Below, in pieces: positions 25,650-34,327 of a stretch of DNA of 58,103 nucleotides (position 1 is its first letter; every line of letters begins with the position of its first letter). The stretch comes from Thermoguttaceae bacterium (GTDB lineage Bacteria > Planctomycetota > Planctomycetia > Pirellulales > Thermoguttaceae), in assembly GCA_017559825.1 (NCBI GenBank), contig JAFYQR010000230.1:1-58103 (forward strand), written 5' to 3'. The translations under genes were made by a program, and so were the position numbers. Below the pieces are notes generated by a model. That model saw only the letters and a list, made by a program, of their open reading frames with translations, was not told the DNA's origin and did not search any database.

Positions 25650-26759
25650 ATGCGAGCGTTGGTAACGGGCGGCGGCGGTTTTTTGGGCGCGTATCTCGTC
25701 GAACAACTCTTGGCGGACGGCGTCGAGACGCGGACGTTGGGGCGTCGGCCGCGAGCGTTTTTGCAAGCGCTCGGCGTCGACGAACGGCTCGGCGATTTGC
25801 GCAATTTCGACGACGTCGACGCGGCGGTCGACGGATGCGATGTTGTGTATCATATCGCGGCGTATCCGAGTATTTCGATGGACCCGCGCCCTTATTACGA
25901 AACGAATATTCTCGGCTCGAAAAACGTTGTCGCCGCTTGTCTTAAGCGTAAAGTTCGCAAGCTCGTTTACACCAGCACGCAATGCGTCGCGAACACGGTC
26001 GAGTCGCAGGAGGGAATCGACGAATCGACGCCGTACGCGCCGCGATTCCTCGGTTGGTATCAGATGACGAAGGCGATCGCGGAGCAGTTTGTTCGGGCGG
26101 CGAACTACGCGCCTTGGACGGACGATTACGATTTCGGCGGCGTCGATCTTTCGGAGTCGCGTTTCCGTTCGTTGGACTCGAAATTCGACTTTCCGCGTCC
26201 GCAACGCGACCCGAATCGCGAGGATTCGCTGATGACGGTCGCGCTTCGTCCGCACCTGATTTGGGGGCCTCGCGACCAACACTTGGCGCCGCGTCTTTTC
26301 GAACGGGCTCGTTCCGGCAAACTGACGCGAGTCGGCGACGGAACGAACCGAATCGCGACGATTTACGTCGAAAACTGCGCGACGGCGCACCGAATGGCGG
26401 AAGCGGCGCTTCTTCCCGGAAGTCCCGTTCCCGGTTCGGTTTACTATATCTCGCAGGAGGAGCCGCTCAACTGTTGGAAGTGGATCGACGAAATTTTGGC
26501 GATTCGCGGCGAGGCTCCGGTGAAGAAAAGCGTGTCGTTCAAAACGGCGTGGCGCGTCGGGACGGCGCTCGAAAAGATTTACCGTCTGGCCGGTTGGAAG
26601 TCGGAGCCGACGATGACGCGGTTTTTGGCGACGCAACTTGCGAAGTCGTATTGGTACGACGTGTCGAAAGCGAAGCGCGAACTCGGTTTTATTCCGGCGA
26701 TTTCGACCGCGGAGGGGATGCGCCGCTGGGCCGAGGAGTTGCGCGAACAAGCGAAATAA
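25650..26759 (+). CDS. NAD-dependent epimerase/dehydratase, 3-beta-HSD-like (extended SDR)
   Basis: A 369-residue extended short-chain dehydrogenase. The N-terminus MRALVTGGGGFLGAYL is the NAD(P)-binding GxxGxxG loop; GDLRNFDDV and DVVYHIAAY follow; the catalytic Tyr-Lys pair is in WYQMTKAI with a preceding VYTSTQCV segment, so the usual catalytic Ser is in the TST stretch. The pattern resembles 3-beta-hydroxysteroid dehydrogenase/OleD-type reductases of sterol, hopanoid or beta-hydroxy-ketone metabolism, but sugar-nucleotide epimerases cannot be excluded. The ATG at 25650 follows GGAGGC. It stands alone behind dnaB and is closed by the terminator at 26798. Family certain, substrate unknown. 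Confidence 0.9.
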   Translation: MRALVTGGGGFLGAYLVEQLLADGVETRTLGRRPRAFLQALGVDERLGDLRNFDDVDAAVDGCDVVYHIAAYPSISMDPRPYYETNILGSKNVVAACLKRKVRKLVYTSTQCVANTVESQEGIDESTPYAPRFLGWYQMTKAIAEQFVRAANYAPWTDDYDFGGVDLSESRFRSLDSKFDFPRPQRDPNREDSLMTVALRPHLIWGPRDQHLAPRLFERARSGKLTRVGDGTNRIATIYVENCATAHRMAEAALLPGSPVPGSVYYISQEEPLNCWKWIDEILAIRGEAPVKKSVSFKTAWRVGTALEKIYRLAGWKSEPTMTRFLATQLAKSYWYDVSKAKRELGFIPAISTAEGMRRWAEELREQAK

Positions 26760-26797
26760 CGCGACGAACGTTCGGCGTTAAAACCGTAAAATAAAAA

Positions 26798-26834
26798 ACG
26801 CCGTCGAGTTTTGAAGACTCGGCGGCGTTTTTTT
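26798..26834. terminator. Bidirectional rho-independent terminator
   Basis: Arms ACGCCGTCGAGT (26798-26809) and ACTCGGCGGCGT (26817-26828) pair at 11 of 12 positions around a 7-base loop, with a T-run at 26828-26834 and an A-run (26793-26798) on the other side. It can serve both the epimerase gene (plus) and the convergent TPR-like gene (minus). Confidence 0.85.
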
Positions 26835-26895
26835 GTCGACGCTTAACGCGGGAAAGCGGTTAAGCGCCGACTGTTAAATCGTTGCGACGCGAAGT

Positions 26896-28611
26896 TTAAG
26901 CGCGGAGCGACGCTTTCAGCTCGCGGAGTTTCGGGAGCGCTTCCGACGTCAGTTTTTCGCCGTCGCGCAGAGCGGCGCGGTACGCTTTGTCGAGTTCGTC
27001 GGCGGCCAAGCAGTCGGCGAGCGCGGCGGTCGAGTCGCGTTTTTCGAGATAAGCGCAGGCGCGTTCGAAGAGACATTCGGTCAACGCGGCGAAGTTGTCG
27101 GTCGCCCAACGGTCGACGAGGATACGACGCTCCGCGTCGTCGCAGGAACGACCGCAACCGCCGCAACCGCCGCGATCGCCGCCGCAACCGCCGCGATCGC
27201 CGCCGCAACCGTGTTCGTGGTCGCCGCCGCAACCGCAGGAATGCGACTCGGCGTCGTGTTTGTGTCCGCCGCAGCCGCCGCAACCGCAAGAATGCGACTC
27301 TTCGCCGCGGAGCGTGCCGATCAAATCGTCGGCGACGCGGGTTTGCAGCTCGATCGCGACGGTCAGGTCGGCGATCAGATTCTTCGCGTTCCCGGCGGCT
27401 TTGCGAATCAGCGCGCGGCGTTGGGCGGCGATGGCGAGCCCTTCCAAGAGCGGCGTTTCGTCGGAGTTCGCGAAGTCTTCGAACGTGTCGAGGACGTCGT
27501 CGTAAATCTTAGCGGCTTCGTCGGTTCGGTCGGCGTTGAAGAGGAGTTCGGCGCGCTGCATCGTCGCGTCGAAGAGGTCGACGCAAACTTCCGGTTCGCC
27601 GCAAGCGATAACGGACTCGTAGCAACCGCAGGCTTCGGCGAGCATCGCGAGCGTTTCGTCGAGGGCGTCGTCGCCGCGCGTCGGAGCGTTCGCGACGTAA
27701 AGGGTCAACGCGTCGGCCAAATCGCGTTTGTACTCCGTTTGTCCGCCGGCGACGAGTTGACGGTAAACGTCGATAGCGCGGCGAGTTAAAGCGTTCGCTT
27801 CGGCGATTTCCGGGTTTTCGGCGTCTTCTTCGTCGGTCGAAGCGCGGAGGAAATCGGCCTTGGTAACGAGCGACTTCGCGAGGTAGAAGAGCGCTTCGGC
27901 GTTCGCGGTCGGCTCGGCGTCGGCCAGCGTTTGGAACTCTTCCGCCGCTTCGTCGAGGAGGTCGAACGCGTCGGCTTGCCGTCCGACTTCGAAGAAGATC
28001 GCCGCTCGGTTCAGTTTGACGCCGACTAAGTCGAGCCGCGCTTCGCGGTCGCCGAATTCGACGAGCCGAGCGTTCGCTTCCGCCGCTTTAACGTATTGTT
28101 CTTCCGCGTCTTCGAGTTCGCCCTCGTCGTTGAGCAGGATCGCGTAATTGAGGCGCGCCGCCGCGAGCGTTTTGAGCGTTTCGACCGACTCGCCGTTCGC
28201 GTCGAGCCGATTTTCGAGCCGTTCGAACGCCGCCGCGTAGTCGTCCGACGCGCCGTCGACTTCGCCTTCCTCTTGGCGGCGGACGGCGCGGGTCAGGAAC
28301 GCTTGAATCAGCTCCGATTCGAGTTCGTCGGCGTTTTCCGGCGCTTCGTCGAGCGCGGCGACCAGCTCTTCGATACGGGCGTCGGTTTGCGCGACGAATT
28401 CGTCGTATTCGCGGAGTTGGTCGGCGCTTAGGTTGAAGTTGAAATCGGCGTCGGCGTCCGCGTCGTCCGAATCGTCGCCGTCGTCGTCTTTTTTACCGCC
28501 GCAGCAGCCGCAACCGCAGGCCGTCATCAGGGCGGCGCAGGTCGCGGAAACGTTCCAGAAAGTCGGCGACGTAAGCGCGTCGCGAAGGAGTTCAACAAGG
28601 GAAGTCGTCAT
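26896..28611 (-). CDS. TPR-like acidic protein with Cys/His-rich insert
   Basis: A 571-residue acidic protein. The start ATG at 28609-28611 (MTTSLVELL) is chosen over the upstream opening because the upstream part is Arg/Pro-rich and non-conserved in character; the ribosome site is poor. Near residue 30 is LMTACGCGCCGG, a possible lipobox or metal knuckle, followed by an Asp-rich stretch. Most of the protein is alpha-helical, with TPR-like pairs such as ARLNYAILLNDEGELEDAEEQYVKA, each about 34 residues. At residues 439-492 is an insert with 10 Cys and 6 His in GCGG/HxH motifs, including a GGDRGGC repeat. Role unknown; a metal-binding scaffold is an inference. It is closed by the shared terminator at 26798. 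Confidence 0.8.
   Translation of the reverse strand: MTTSLVELLRDALTSPTFWNVSATCAALMTACGCGCCGGKKDDDGDDSDDADADADFNFNLSADQLREYDEFVAQTDARIEELVAALDEAPENADELESELIQAFLTRAVRRQEEGEVDGASDDYAAAFERLENRLDANGESVETLKTLAAARLNYAILLNDEGELEDAEEQYVKAAEANARLVEFGDREARLDLVGVKLNRAAIFFEVGRQADAFDLLDEAAEEFQTLADAEPTANAEALFYLAKSLVTKADFLRASTDEEDAENPEIAEANALTRRAIDVYRQLVAGGQTEYKRDLADALTLYVANAPTRGDDALDETLAMLAEACGCYESVIACGEPEVCVDLFDATMQRAELLFNADRTDEAAKIYDDVLDTFEDFANSDETPLLEGLAIAAQRRALIRKAAGNAKNLIADLTVAIELQTRVADDLIGTLRGEESHSCGCGGCGGHKHDAESHSCGCGGDHEHGCGGDRGGCGGDRGGCGGCGRSCDDAERRILVDRWATDNFAALTECLFERACAYLEKRDSTAALADCLAADELDKAYRAALRDGEKLTSEALPKLRELKASLRA
27136..27297 (-). repeat. Cys/His-rich repeat region with 21-base tandem units
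   Basis: Within the TPR-like gene, SHSCGCGG occurs twice, and the 7-residue unit GGDRGGC is repeated in tandem (21-base DNA units, about 27163-27212). Slippage of these units would change copy number without breaking the frame. Confidence 0.75.
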
Positions 28612-29229
28612 TATTATTAATACGTCCGTTGAGCAAAGGGGAAAACGGCGGCGAAACGGGGCGAGCCGCGCCGTCGTCCGGCCCGCTTTCATTAATTTAC
28701 CCGAACCGCGCGACGGCGCAAGGGGCGGGGGCGGTTTTCGACCCGAAAAAGTCGCCGCGTCGGACTGCGTTAACGTCGGCAAGGGGCGGCGGACGGTTTT
28801 CAACGTTTTTTTCGTCGGCGCGAAACTTTTGGGAATTTTTGGAAGGAAAACGCGTCTAAAATTTGCGCGACGTTAACGAAAACTCGTTCTTTTTAGCGAT
28901 TATAGCGAAGAAACCGACGTCGGCGTTCCGAAAAAATTAAAGTCGACTCCGCGGTCGACCGATACTAAAGCAATCGTTGGCGCGATAATCGTTAAAATTG
29001 GAATGTTGCGCGAAAAAAACGATTTTTTTAGCGTTTTACCCGTTCCGCTTCCTTGACGCTAACCGTCGGCGCCGTTTATAATGGTTGCTTGCGCGGACGT
29101 TTGGGCGTCGCGTTTAACTTTTCTTAGCGTGTAAAAATAACGCGGAAGTCGGTCGGACGGAGTCCGGCGGCGGTCGCGGCGTTTTTTATTATTTTTCCGT
29201 TACGTCGGAGCTTGTTTAGGGAGCTAAAA
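28612..29229. other. Intergenic region upstream of the DUF1559 operon
   Basis: This 618-base gap divides the minus-strand TPR-like gene from the plus-strand DUF1559 gene. The right half is AT-richer and carries the strong promoter at 29053-29082, leaving a leader of about 140 bases. The left half is open in plus frames (28433-28876) but without a ribosome site or familiar motif. No RNA gene was recognised. Confidence 0.45.
29053..29082 (+). promoter_or_regulatory. Strong promoter of the DUF1559 operon
   Basis: TTGACG (29053-29058) and consensus TATAAT (29077-29082) are 18 bases apart. The implied leader of about 140 bases before the start at 29230 is unusually long for this window and could carry regulation. 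Confidence 0.65.
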
Positions 29230-30210
29230 ATGACCAACAACGTTAAAACCGGGAAGAAGGGTTTCACCCTCGTCGAACTTCTCGTCGTCATCGCCATCAT
29301 CGGTATTCTCATCGGCTTGCTGTTGCCGGCCGTCCAAGCGGCTCGCGAAGCGGCGCGTCGTATGCAATGCACGAACAACCTCAAACAATGGGGCTTGGCC
29401 GTTCACAACTATAGCGACATCAACAAGAAACTCCCGATCGGCGCCACGATGAGCGACTATGGCGGGCTCACGAAGGTGAAACGTTGCACGTGGTATCCGC
29501 GTATGTACGCCTTCATCGAACAAGCCGCGCTCGCGTCGCAATACCGTTTCGACCTGCACTTCTATCAATATCCGAACAACCAAGAAGGCGCCAACGCCAG
29601 CCGCGACCCGATCGCTTGCGAAAGCGCGAAACCGGATATGTTCTACTGCCCGAGCGACAAACCGGGTAACGAAATCGCGAAGAGCGAAACCTACGCTCGC
29701 GCCCGCGCCAACTACGTCGGTTGCTACGGCTACCGCGCCAACTACCACGCCGACGAAGTTCCGTCGCAACACACGCACCTTTACACGAAGTTCGACGGCG
29801 CGATGTTCTACCTCTCGAAGTGCATCGGGATTGAAAGCGTTACCGACGGTCTTTCGAACACCCTGATGATTTCGGAAGTCCTCCTGACCAACGACTCCAA
29901 AGACTCCGACAAACGCGGCGACGTCTACAACGACGAACGCATGGGCTCCGGCTTCTCGACGATTCTCACGCCGAACTCCACCAGCCCGGACGCGATGTAC
30001 GACGGCACCTGCCTCGACCCGGACGAACCGCGTCGCCCCTGCGTCGTTGTCGCGTCGGTCGAATACACCGCGGCGCGCTCGAACCACAGCGGCGGCGTCA
30101 ACGCGGCGATGGGCGACGGTTCCGTCCGCTTCTTCTCCGACACGATCAACGCCGACACGTGGAAAGCCCTTTCCACCACCCGCGGCGGCGAAACGAACAT
30201 CAGCCTCTAA
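29230..30210 (+). CDS. DUF1559 prepilin-like protein
   Basis: A 326-residue protein of the planctomycete-expanded DUF1559 family. The N-terminus has the type IV pilin/pseudopilin signal: a short basic leader (KTGKKG) then [22 protein letters not shown], cut between Gly and Phe by prepilin peptidase. [18 protein letters not shown] follows, and near the C-terminus [17 protein letters not shown] is the H-X9-DG family box. The start ATG at 29230 follows GGGAG; the opening six codons earlier is less likely. Such proteins are thought to be secreted or cell-surface pseudopilins of unknown job. Base use is unusually C-ending and regular, as in highly expressed genes. The lipoprotein gene 123 bases downstream is probably co-transcribed. 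Confidence 0.95.
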   Translation: MTNNVKTGKKGFTLVELLVVIAIIGILIGLLLPAVQAAREAARRMQCTNNLKQWGLAVHNYSDINKKLPIGATMSDYGGLTKVKRCTWYPRMYAFIEQAALASQYRFDLHFYQYPNNQEGANASRDPIACESAKPDMFYCPSDKPGNEIAKSETYARARANYVGCYGYRANYHADEVPSQHTHLYTKFDGAMFYLSKCIGIESVTDGLSNTLMISEVLLTNDSKDSDKRGDVYNDERMGSGFSTILTPNSTSPDAMYDGTCLDPDEPRRPCVVVASVEYTAARSNHSGGVNAAMGDGSVRFFSDTINADTWKALSTTRGGETNISL

Positions 30211-30240
30211 TCGACGGTTGAAATCGAACTTAACGCTGGA

Positions 30241-30267
30241 AACGTCGTCGCTTTGCGCGGCGACGTT
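30241..30267 (+). promoter_or_regulatory. Hairpin between DUF1559 and lipoprotein genes
   Basis: Arms AACGTCGTCGC (30241-30251) and GCGGCGACGTT (30257-30267) pair at 10 of 11 positions around a 5-base loop. No T-run follows, so it is more likely an mRNA processing or stability element, or a leaky attenuator that lowers the downstream gene, than a full terminator. Confidence 0.5.
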
Positions 30268-30333
30268 TCTTAGCTTGAACCGCGCCGGCGAAGCGTTTCG
30301 GCTTTCCCGGCTTAACGTTTTTGAGAGAAGAAA

Positions 30334-30753
30334 ATGAACAAGAAGATTTTTGTTTCGGCGTTGGCCCTGTGCGTTTGCGCGTTCGTTTTGGTCGGTTGCG
30401 GTCCGAAGGGCCCGAAAAAGGTCGCGGTCTCCGGCACGATCACCGTCGATGGCGAAACGATCGACACGGGCGCCGTGAAGTTCGACCCGGTCGACGGCCA
30501 AGGGATGTCCGACGGTTGCGCGATCAAAGACGGCAAATTCGAATGCGAAATGACGCTCGGCGAGAAAAAAGTTACCGTTACCGCCGCGTCGAAAATTGTC
30601 GGTCAATACGCTCCCGACCCGCTCTACCCGGATCGTTTGAGCGACAAAACCGAATCGATGGACTTGACCGTCTTCAAGCAAGAAAAGACGATCACGGTCG
30701 AAAAGAAGGGCCAAACCTTCGAAATCGATTACTCGAGCGAAGACGCCGAATAA
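30334..30753 (+). CDS. Small lipoprotein of the planctomycete G-x-I/V-T-x-D-G type
   Basis: A 139-residue lipoprotein: n-region MNKKIF, hydrophobic core, and lipobox LVGC with the acylated Cys at residue 22. The mature protein starts a beta-sandwich-like domain with VSGTITVDGETIDTGAVKFDPVDG, a pattern seen in many planctomycete lipoproteins encoded behind DUF1559 genes (transthyretin/carboxypeptidase-regulatory-like fold). The start ATG at 30334 follows AGAGAAGAAA. Codon use is regular, as in the gene upstream, suggesting high expression. The strong terminator at 30804 closes the unit. Function unknown; a surface role together with the pseudopilin is inferred from position only. Confidence 0.9.
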   Translation: MNKKIFVSALALCVCAFVLVGCGPKGPKKVAVSGTITVDGETIDTGAVKFDPVDGQGMSDGCAIKDGKFECEMTLGEKKVTVTAASKIVGQYAPDPLYPDRLSDKTESMDLTVFKQEKTITVEKKGQTFEIDYSSEDAE

Positions 30754-30803
30754 TTCGGTCGGTCGTCGGCTTCGCGCTCGACGGAATTTCGACGAAGCGA
30801 TAA

Positions 30804-30841
30804 AAATCGACGCGGTTTTTCGGAGCCGCGTCGATTTTTTT
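30804..30841 (+). terminator. Rho-independent terminator of the DUF1559-lipoprotein unit
   Basis: Arms AAATCGACGCGG (30804-30815) and CCGCGTCGATTT (30826-30837) pair perfectly over 12 bases around a 10-base loop, followed by a T-run to 30841. Confidence 0.9.
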
Positions 30842-30983
30842 ACGTCGAGGCGAACGTCGGGGGCGGCGGCGCGGCGCGTTTGGAAAGCTAGCCGACTGGG
30901 AAAAATGGGGCGATTCTCCGAAATTTTGCGGTTTTGCGGGAAATTTTCGCGCTTTTCGCCCGAAACGGTTTTTTTGCCCCGAC

Positions 30984-31011
30984 TTGAAAAATAAAATCGC
31001 CGATGTATGAT
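30984..31011 (+). promoter_or_regulatory. cysS promoter
   Basis: TTGAAA (30984-30989) and TATGAT (31006-31011) are 16 bases apart, about 70 bases before the start codon. Confidence 0.6.
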
Positions 31012-31079
31012 AACGGTAAGGAGCCGTCGCGAGTCGGCGCCGATTTTCAACGAACGCTTAACCCTCGAAAGTGTTGACG

Positions 31080-32678
31080 ATGATTCGAGTTTTTAATACG
31101 CTGACGCGAACGAAAGAAGAATTTCAACCGACGACGCCGGGCAAAGTCGGAATGTACCTCTGCGGCCCGACCGTTTACAAGCCGAGCCACATCGGCCATA
31201 TGGTCGGCCCGGTCATTTTCGACGCGATCAAACGCTACTTGACGTACTCCGGCTTCGAGACGACTTGGGTCGTCAACATCACCGACGTCGACGACAAACT
31301 GATCGCCGAGTCGCAAAAGCGCGGGATTCCGATGAGCGCCGTCGCCGACGAAATGACCGCCGACTACAAAGCGAACCTCGCCGCGATGGGCGTCGACACG
31401 ATCGATATTTGCCCGAAAGCGACCGACTACATCGGCGAAATTATCGACTTTACCGCCGACCTGATCGCCAAGGGCTTCGCGTACGAGTCGGGCGGCGACG
31501 TCTACTTTGAAGTCGAAAAGTTCGCGGAATACGGCAAGCTGACGAACCGAACGCTCGCGCAAATGACCGGCGACGGCGGCGGCACGGCGTCGCTGAAACG
31601 TTCGCCGTTCGACTTCGCGCTTTGGAAGTCGGCGAAACCGGACGAACCGTCTTGGGACTCGCCTTGGGGCAAGGGCCGTCCGGGCTGGCACATCGAGTGC
31701 AGCGCGATGAGCTGTTCGATTCTCGGCGAAACCTTCGACGTTCACGGCGGCGGGCTCGACCTGCAGTTCCCGCACCACGAGAACGAAATCGCGCAAAGCG
31801 AAGCCCGCAACGGCAAGCCGATGGCTAAGTACTGGATGCACAACGGCTTAATGCAAGCGTCGAACGAAGTCGGCAAAGTCGGCGGTCGCAAAACGCGCGA
31901 AGCGGACGGGGCCGAAGACGGCGGCGCGAAAGAAGGCGACCTCGCGTCGCAAGAAGCCGGGAAAATCAGCAAGTCGAAGGGCGCGTCGGCGTTCCGCGAC
32001 CTGTTGGCGAAGTTCCAACCGGAAAACATCCGCTTCTTCCTCCTGTCGAGTCATTACCGCCGCCCGATCGACTACAGCGAAGATCGTTTGCGCGAAGTCG
32101 GCAAGGGGCTCGAAAGTTTTTATCGTTATTTCAAGCGTTTTGAAGCGGTTAGCGGCGAATCGTTTTACTCGCTCGACGCGCCGAAGACCCGCGCCGAAGG
32201 GGACGCGTTCGAGAAATCGGAAGCGCTTTCCGGCGAGTTCGGCGACCAAATCCGCGCGCTTCGGGCGAAGTTCCTCGACGCGATGGACGACGACTTCAAC
32301 ACCGGCGGCGCCGTCGGCGTTTTCTTCGACTTCCTGCGAACGCTGAACAAGTTCGTCGAAAGCGAAAAACTCGAAACGAGCGCTCCGAGCGACGCCGCGA
32401 CGCAAACTGCTCGCGCGACGTTAAAGGCCGCGACGCAAGTCTTTAAGGAAATGGCCGCGACGCTCGGTCTTTTCCGCGCTCCGATCGAAGAAGAGGCGGC
32501 GCAAGACGATTCGCTCGTCGAACCGCTGATGACGCTCCTGATCGACCTGCGTCGCGCCGCGAAGAAAAACAAGGACTTCGCGACCGCCGACGAGATTCGC
32601 AACCGCTTGAAGGAACTCGGCGTTTCGCTCGAAGACCGTCCGGGCGGCGTCTGCGTTTGGACGCGCGAACGCTCTTGA
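31080..32678 (+). CDS. cysS: Cysteinyl-tRNA synthetase
   Basis: CysS charges tRNA-Cys. The 532-residue product has the zinc/Cys region MYLCGPTVY, the HIGH box in SHIGHMVGP, NITDVDDK, GWHIECSAMS, GGGLDLQFPHHENE and the class-I KMSKS loop in the form KISKSKG, followed by the anticodon-binding helices. The frame opens at a GTG (31071), but the ATG at 31080 matches the family start and has GAAAG nine bases upstream. An extra Gly/Glu/Lys-rich stretch of about 30 residues (VGGRKTREADGAEDGG and following) is inserted just before the KISKS loop. The gene has its own promoter; the next gene starts about 100 bases later. Confidence 0.97.
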   Translation: MIRVFNTLTRTKEEFQPTTPGKVGMYLCGPTVYKPSHIGHMVGPVIFDAIKRYLTYSGFETTWVVNITDVDDKLIAESQKRGIPMSAVADEMTADYKANLAAMGVDTIDICPKATDYIGEIIDFTADLIAKGFAYESGGDVYFEVEKFAEYGKLTNRTLAQMTGDGGGTASLKRSPFDFALWKSAKPDEPSWDSPWGKGRPGWHIECSAMSCSILGETFDVHGGGLDLQFPHHENEIAQSEARNGKPMAKYWMHNGLMQASNEVGKVGGRKTREADGAEDGGAKEGDLASQEAGKISKSKGASAFRDLLAKFQPENIRFFLLSSHYRRPIDYSEDRLREVGKGLESFYRYFKRFEAVSGESFYSLDAPKTRAEGDAFEKSEALSGEFGDQIRALRAKFLDAMDDDFNTGGAVGVFFDFLRTLNKFVESEKLETSAPSDAATQTARATLKAATQVFKEMAATLGLFRAPIEEEAAQDDSLVEPLMTLLIDLRRAAKKNKDFATADEIRNRLKELGVSLEDRPGGVCVWTRERS

Positions 32679-32774
32679 ACTTGAAACGGAAGTCGCGTCG
32701 TTTCGTCGGTTAAATTGGACGGGACGACGCGGCGTCGTCAGTTGAAACGGCGGCTTTTCGGGAGGAAATCGGCT

Positions 32775-33965
32775 TTGAGTTGGCAAGGAATTTTCGGTTG
32801 CGACGAGATTGCGCTCCAATTCGCGCGAGCGAACCGACGCAAGCGGCTCGGCGGAAGTTTTCTGTTCGTCGGCCCGAACGGCGTCGGGAAGCGGACGTTC
32901 GCGTTCGCGTTGGCGAAGACGCTTCTTTGCCGCCGTCATTTCCCGAAACGGGGGGACGCCGCGCTACTCGAAGGTTGGAACGACGCGTCGCAAACCGCCG
33001 ATTCGCAAGAGTTCGACCGCGACGCGGAACTTCTCCGCTTCCAACCGTGCGGCGAGTGCGAAAGTTGCCGTCAATTCGAGTTGCGACGCGACGTCGACGA
33101 AGCGTTAATCCCGACGCACCCGGACTTTCATTACGTCTGCAAGCCGTCGGAGCGTTCGTTGTTGCCGCTGGAACTTTTGGTCGGCGACAAAGACAACCGA
33201 ATGCGCGCCGGGCTCTGTTTCGAGCTGAACCAAACGGCGTACATGGGGGGCCGCAAGATCGCGGTGATCGACGACGCCGACTTTTTCAACCAAGAGGGGG
33301 CGAACGCGCTCTTGAAAACGTTGGAGGAGCCGCCGGCGAACTCGCTGATTATCTTGATCGGAACGAGCGCGACGAAACAGCTCCCGACGATTCGGTCGCG
33401 CTGTCAAACCTTTAGATTTCAACCGCTTGCGACCGACGCGATCGCGCAAATTTTACTCGACCGAGGCCGCGTCGAAACGCCGGAGGAGGCCGATTCGGTC
33501 GCGCGGCGTTCGCGGGGTTCGCTCGTCGAGGCGGAAAAAGCGCTCGACAAGCCGTTCGCCGGGTTCCAACAGGAGCTGTTGCGCGAGTTGGCGAAAGAGC
33601 GTTTACACGCCGTCGACTTCGCGGCGCGTTTGAACGAGTTCGTCGAGGAGGCCGGGAAGGAGGCGCCGCCGCGACGCCGACGTTTGCAAGCGACCCTTGC
33701 GACCGCGCTCGAATTTTATCGCGGGCTCGTCGCTGCGCTCGACGCGACGTCGCGAGGAACGCAACCGGTTCGCGACGCGTCGGTCGTCGGGCCGTATCTC
33801 CGCGCCGCGCTTGAACTTGGGCGTTGGAACGTCGAGTCGGCGATCCGCTGCGCCGAACGAACGCTCGACGCGTTGGAGCAAATCGACCGCAACGCGAATC
33901 TTCCGTACATCGTCGAGGCTTGGCTCGTCGAACTCGCCGCCGAAACGCGCCGCTTGGGGCGTTAA
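32775..33965 (+). CDS. holB: DNA polymerase III delta' subunit (HolB-type clamp-loader ATPase)
   Basis: Delta' is part of the clamp loader that puts the beta clamp on DNA. The 396-residue product has a complete Walker A GPNGVGKR (33-40), a Cys cluster CGECESC that forms the zinc module, KIAVIDDADFFNQEGANALLKTLEEPP (Walker B region) and the SRC motif in TIRSRCQTF. The frame opens at 32715, but the TTG at 32775 is chosen because GGAGGA lies 8 bases before it and homologues start close to SWQGIFG. The lysine in Walker A is kept, unlike E. coli delta', so the subunit may still bind ATP; some bacterial delta' proteins do. A DnaX-type protein is less likely given length and lack of tau domains. Confidence 0.88.
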   Translation: MSWQGIFGCDEIALQFARANRRKRLGGSFLFVGPNGVGKRTFAFALAKTLLCRRHFPKRGDAALLEGWNDASQTADSQEFDRDAELLRFQPCGECESCRQFELRRDVDEALIPTHPDFHYVCKPSERSLLPLELLVGDKDNRMRAGLCFELNQTAYMGGRKIAVIDDADFFNQEGANALLKTLEEPPANSLIILIGTSATKQLPTIRSRCQTFRFQPLATDAIAQILLDRGRVETPEEADSVARRSRGSLVEAEKALDKPFAGFQQELLRELAKERLHAVDFAARLNEFVEEAGKEAPPRRRRLQATLATALEFYRGLVAALDATSRGTQPVRDASVVGPYLRAALELGRWNVESAIRCAERTLDALEQIDRNANLPYIVEAWLVELAAETRRLGR

Positions 33966-34327
33966 GTCGCGCTCTTATAACGGTTGCGTCGACCGCCGCG
34001 CCGACGTTTGCCTCCGGGCGCGCCGTCGAAACGTCGTCGGCGTATTTTCTTAAACTTGTGACGCCGCGTTTGTCGAGCGTCGCAATTTCTTTTATTGGCG
34101 CGGCTTGCGTCGGCTCTAAACTTGCTTGACGTCGCGTCGCCGAAGGCGAAAGAGGAAGCGCGTCGGAACTTTTTTCGCCGAAACGCTTGATTTTCCGAAA
34201 CGTCGCGTTTATAATCGAAAGCGGCGTCGAAGCGTTTGGCGTTCGGCGAATTTTTTTGCGCCCGTTTAACGCTTGAAATCGCAACGGGGTGCGACGCTCG
34301 TTTCGGCTCTTGACGGAGGTTTTCGCG
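33966..34327. other. Intergenic region before the SUMF1-type gene
   Basis: This 362-base gap holds the promoter at 34187-34215. Plus and minus open frames here are Arg-rich shadows without ribosome sites. Confidence 0.45.
34187..34215 (+). promoter_or_regulatory. Promoter of the SUMF1-type gene
   Basis: TTGATT (34187-34192) and consensus TATAAT (34210-34215) are 17 bases apart, about 110 bases upstream of the start codon at 34328. Confidence 0.65.

Larger units (their letters stand above)
30754..31079. other. Intergenic region before cysS
   Basis: This 326-base gap holds the terminator at 30804-30841 and the cysS promoter at 30984-31011. Nothing else was recognised. Confidence 0.6.

Noticed and set aside
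29224..31050. Minus-strand open frame of 608 residues
   Set aside because: It is antisense to the DUF1559 and lipoprotein genes and runs through a perfect terminator; no ribosome site.
33412..34284. Minus-strand frame crossing the end of holB and the following gap
   Set aside because: Arg-rich shadow of holB with no start signal or motif.
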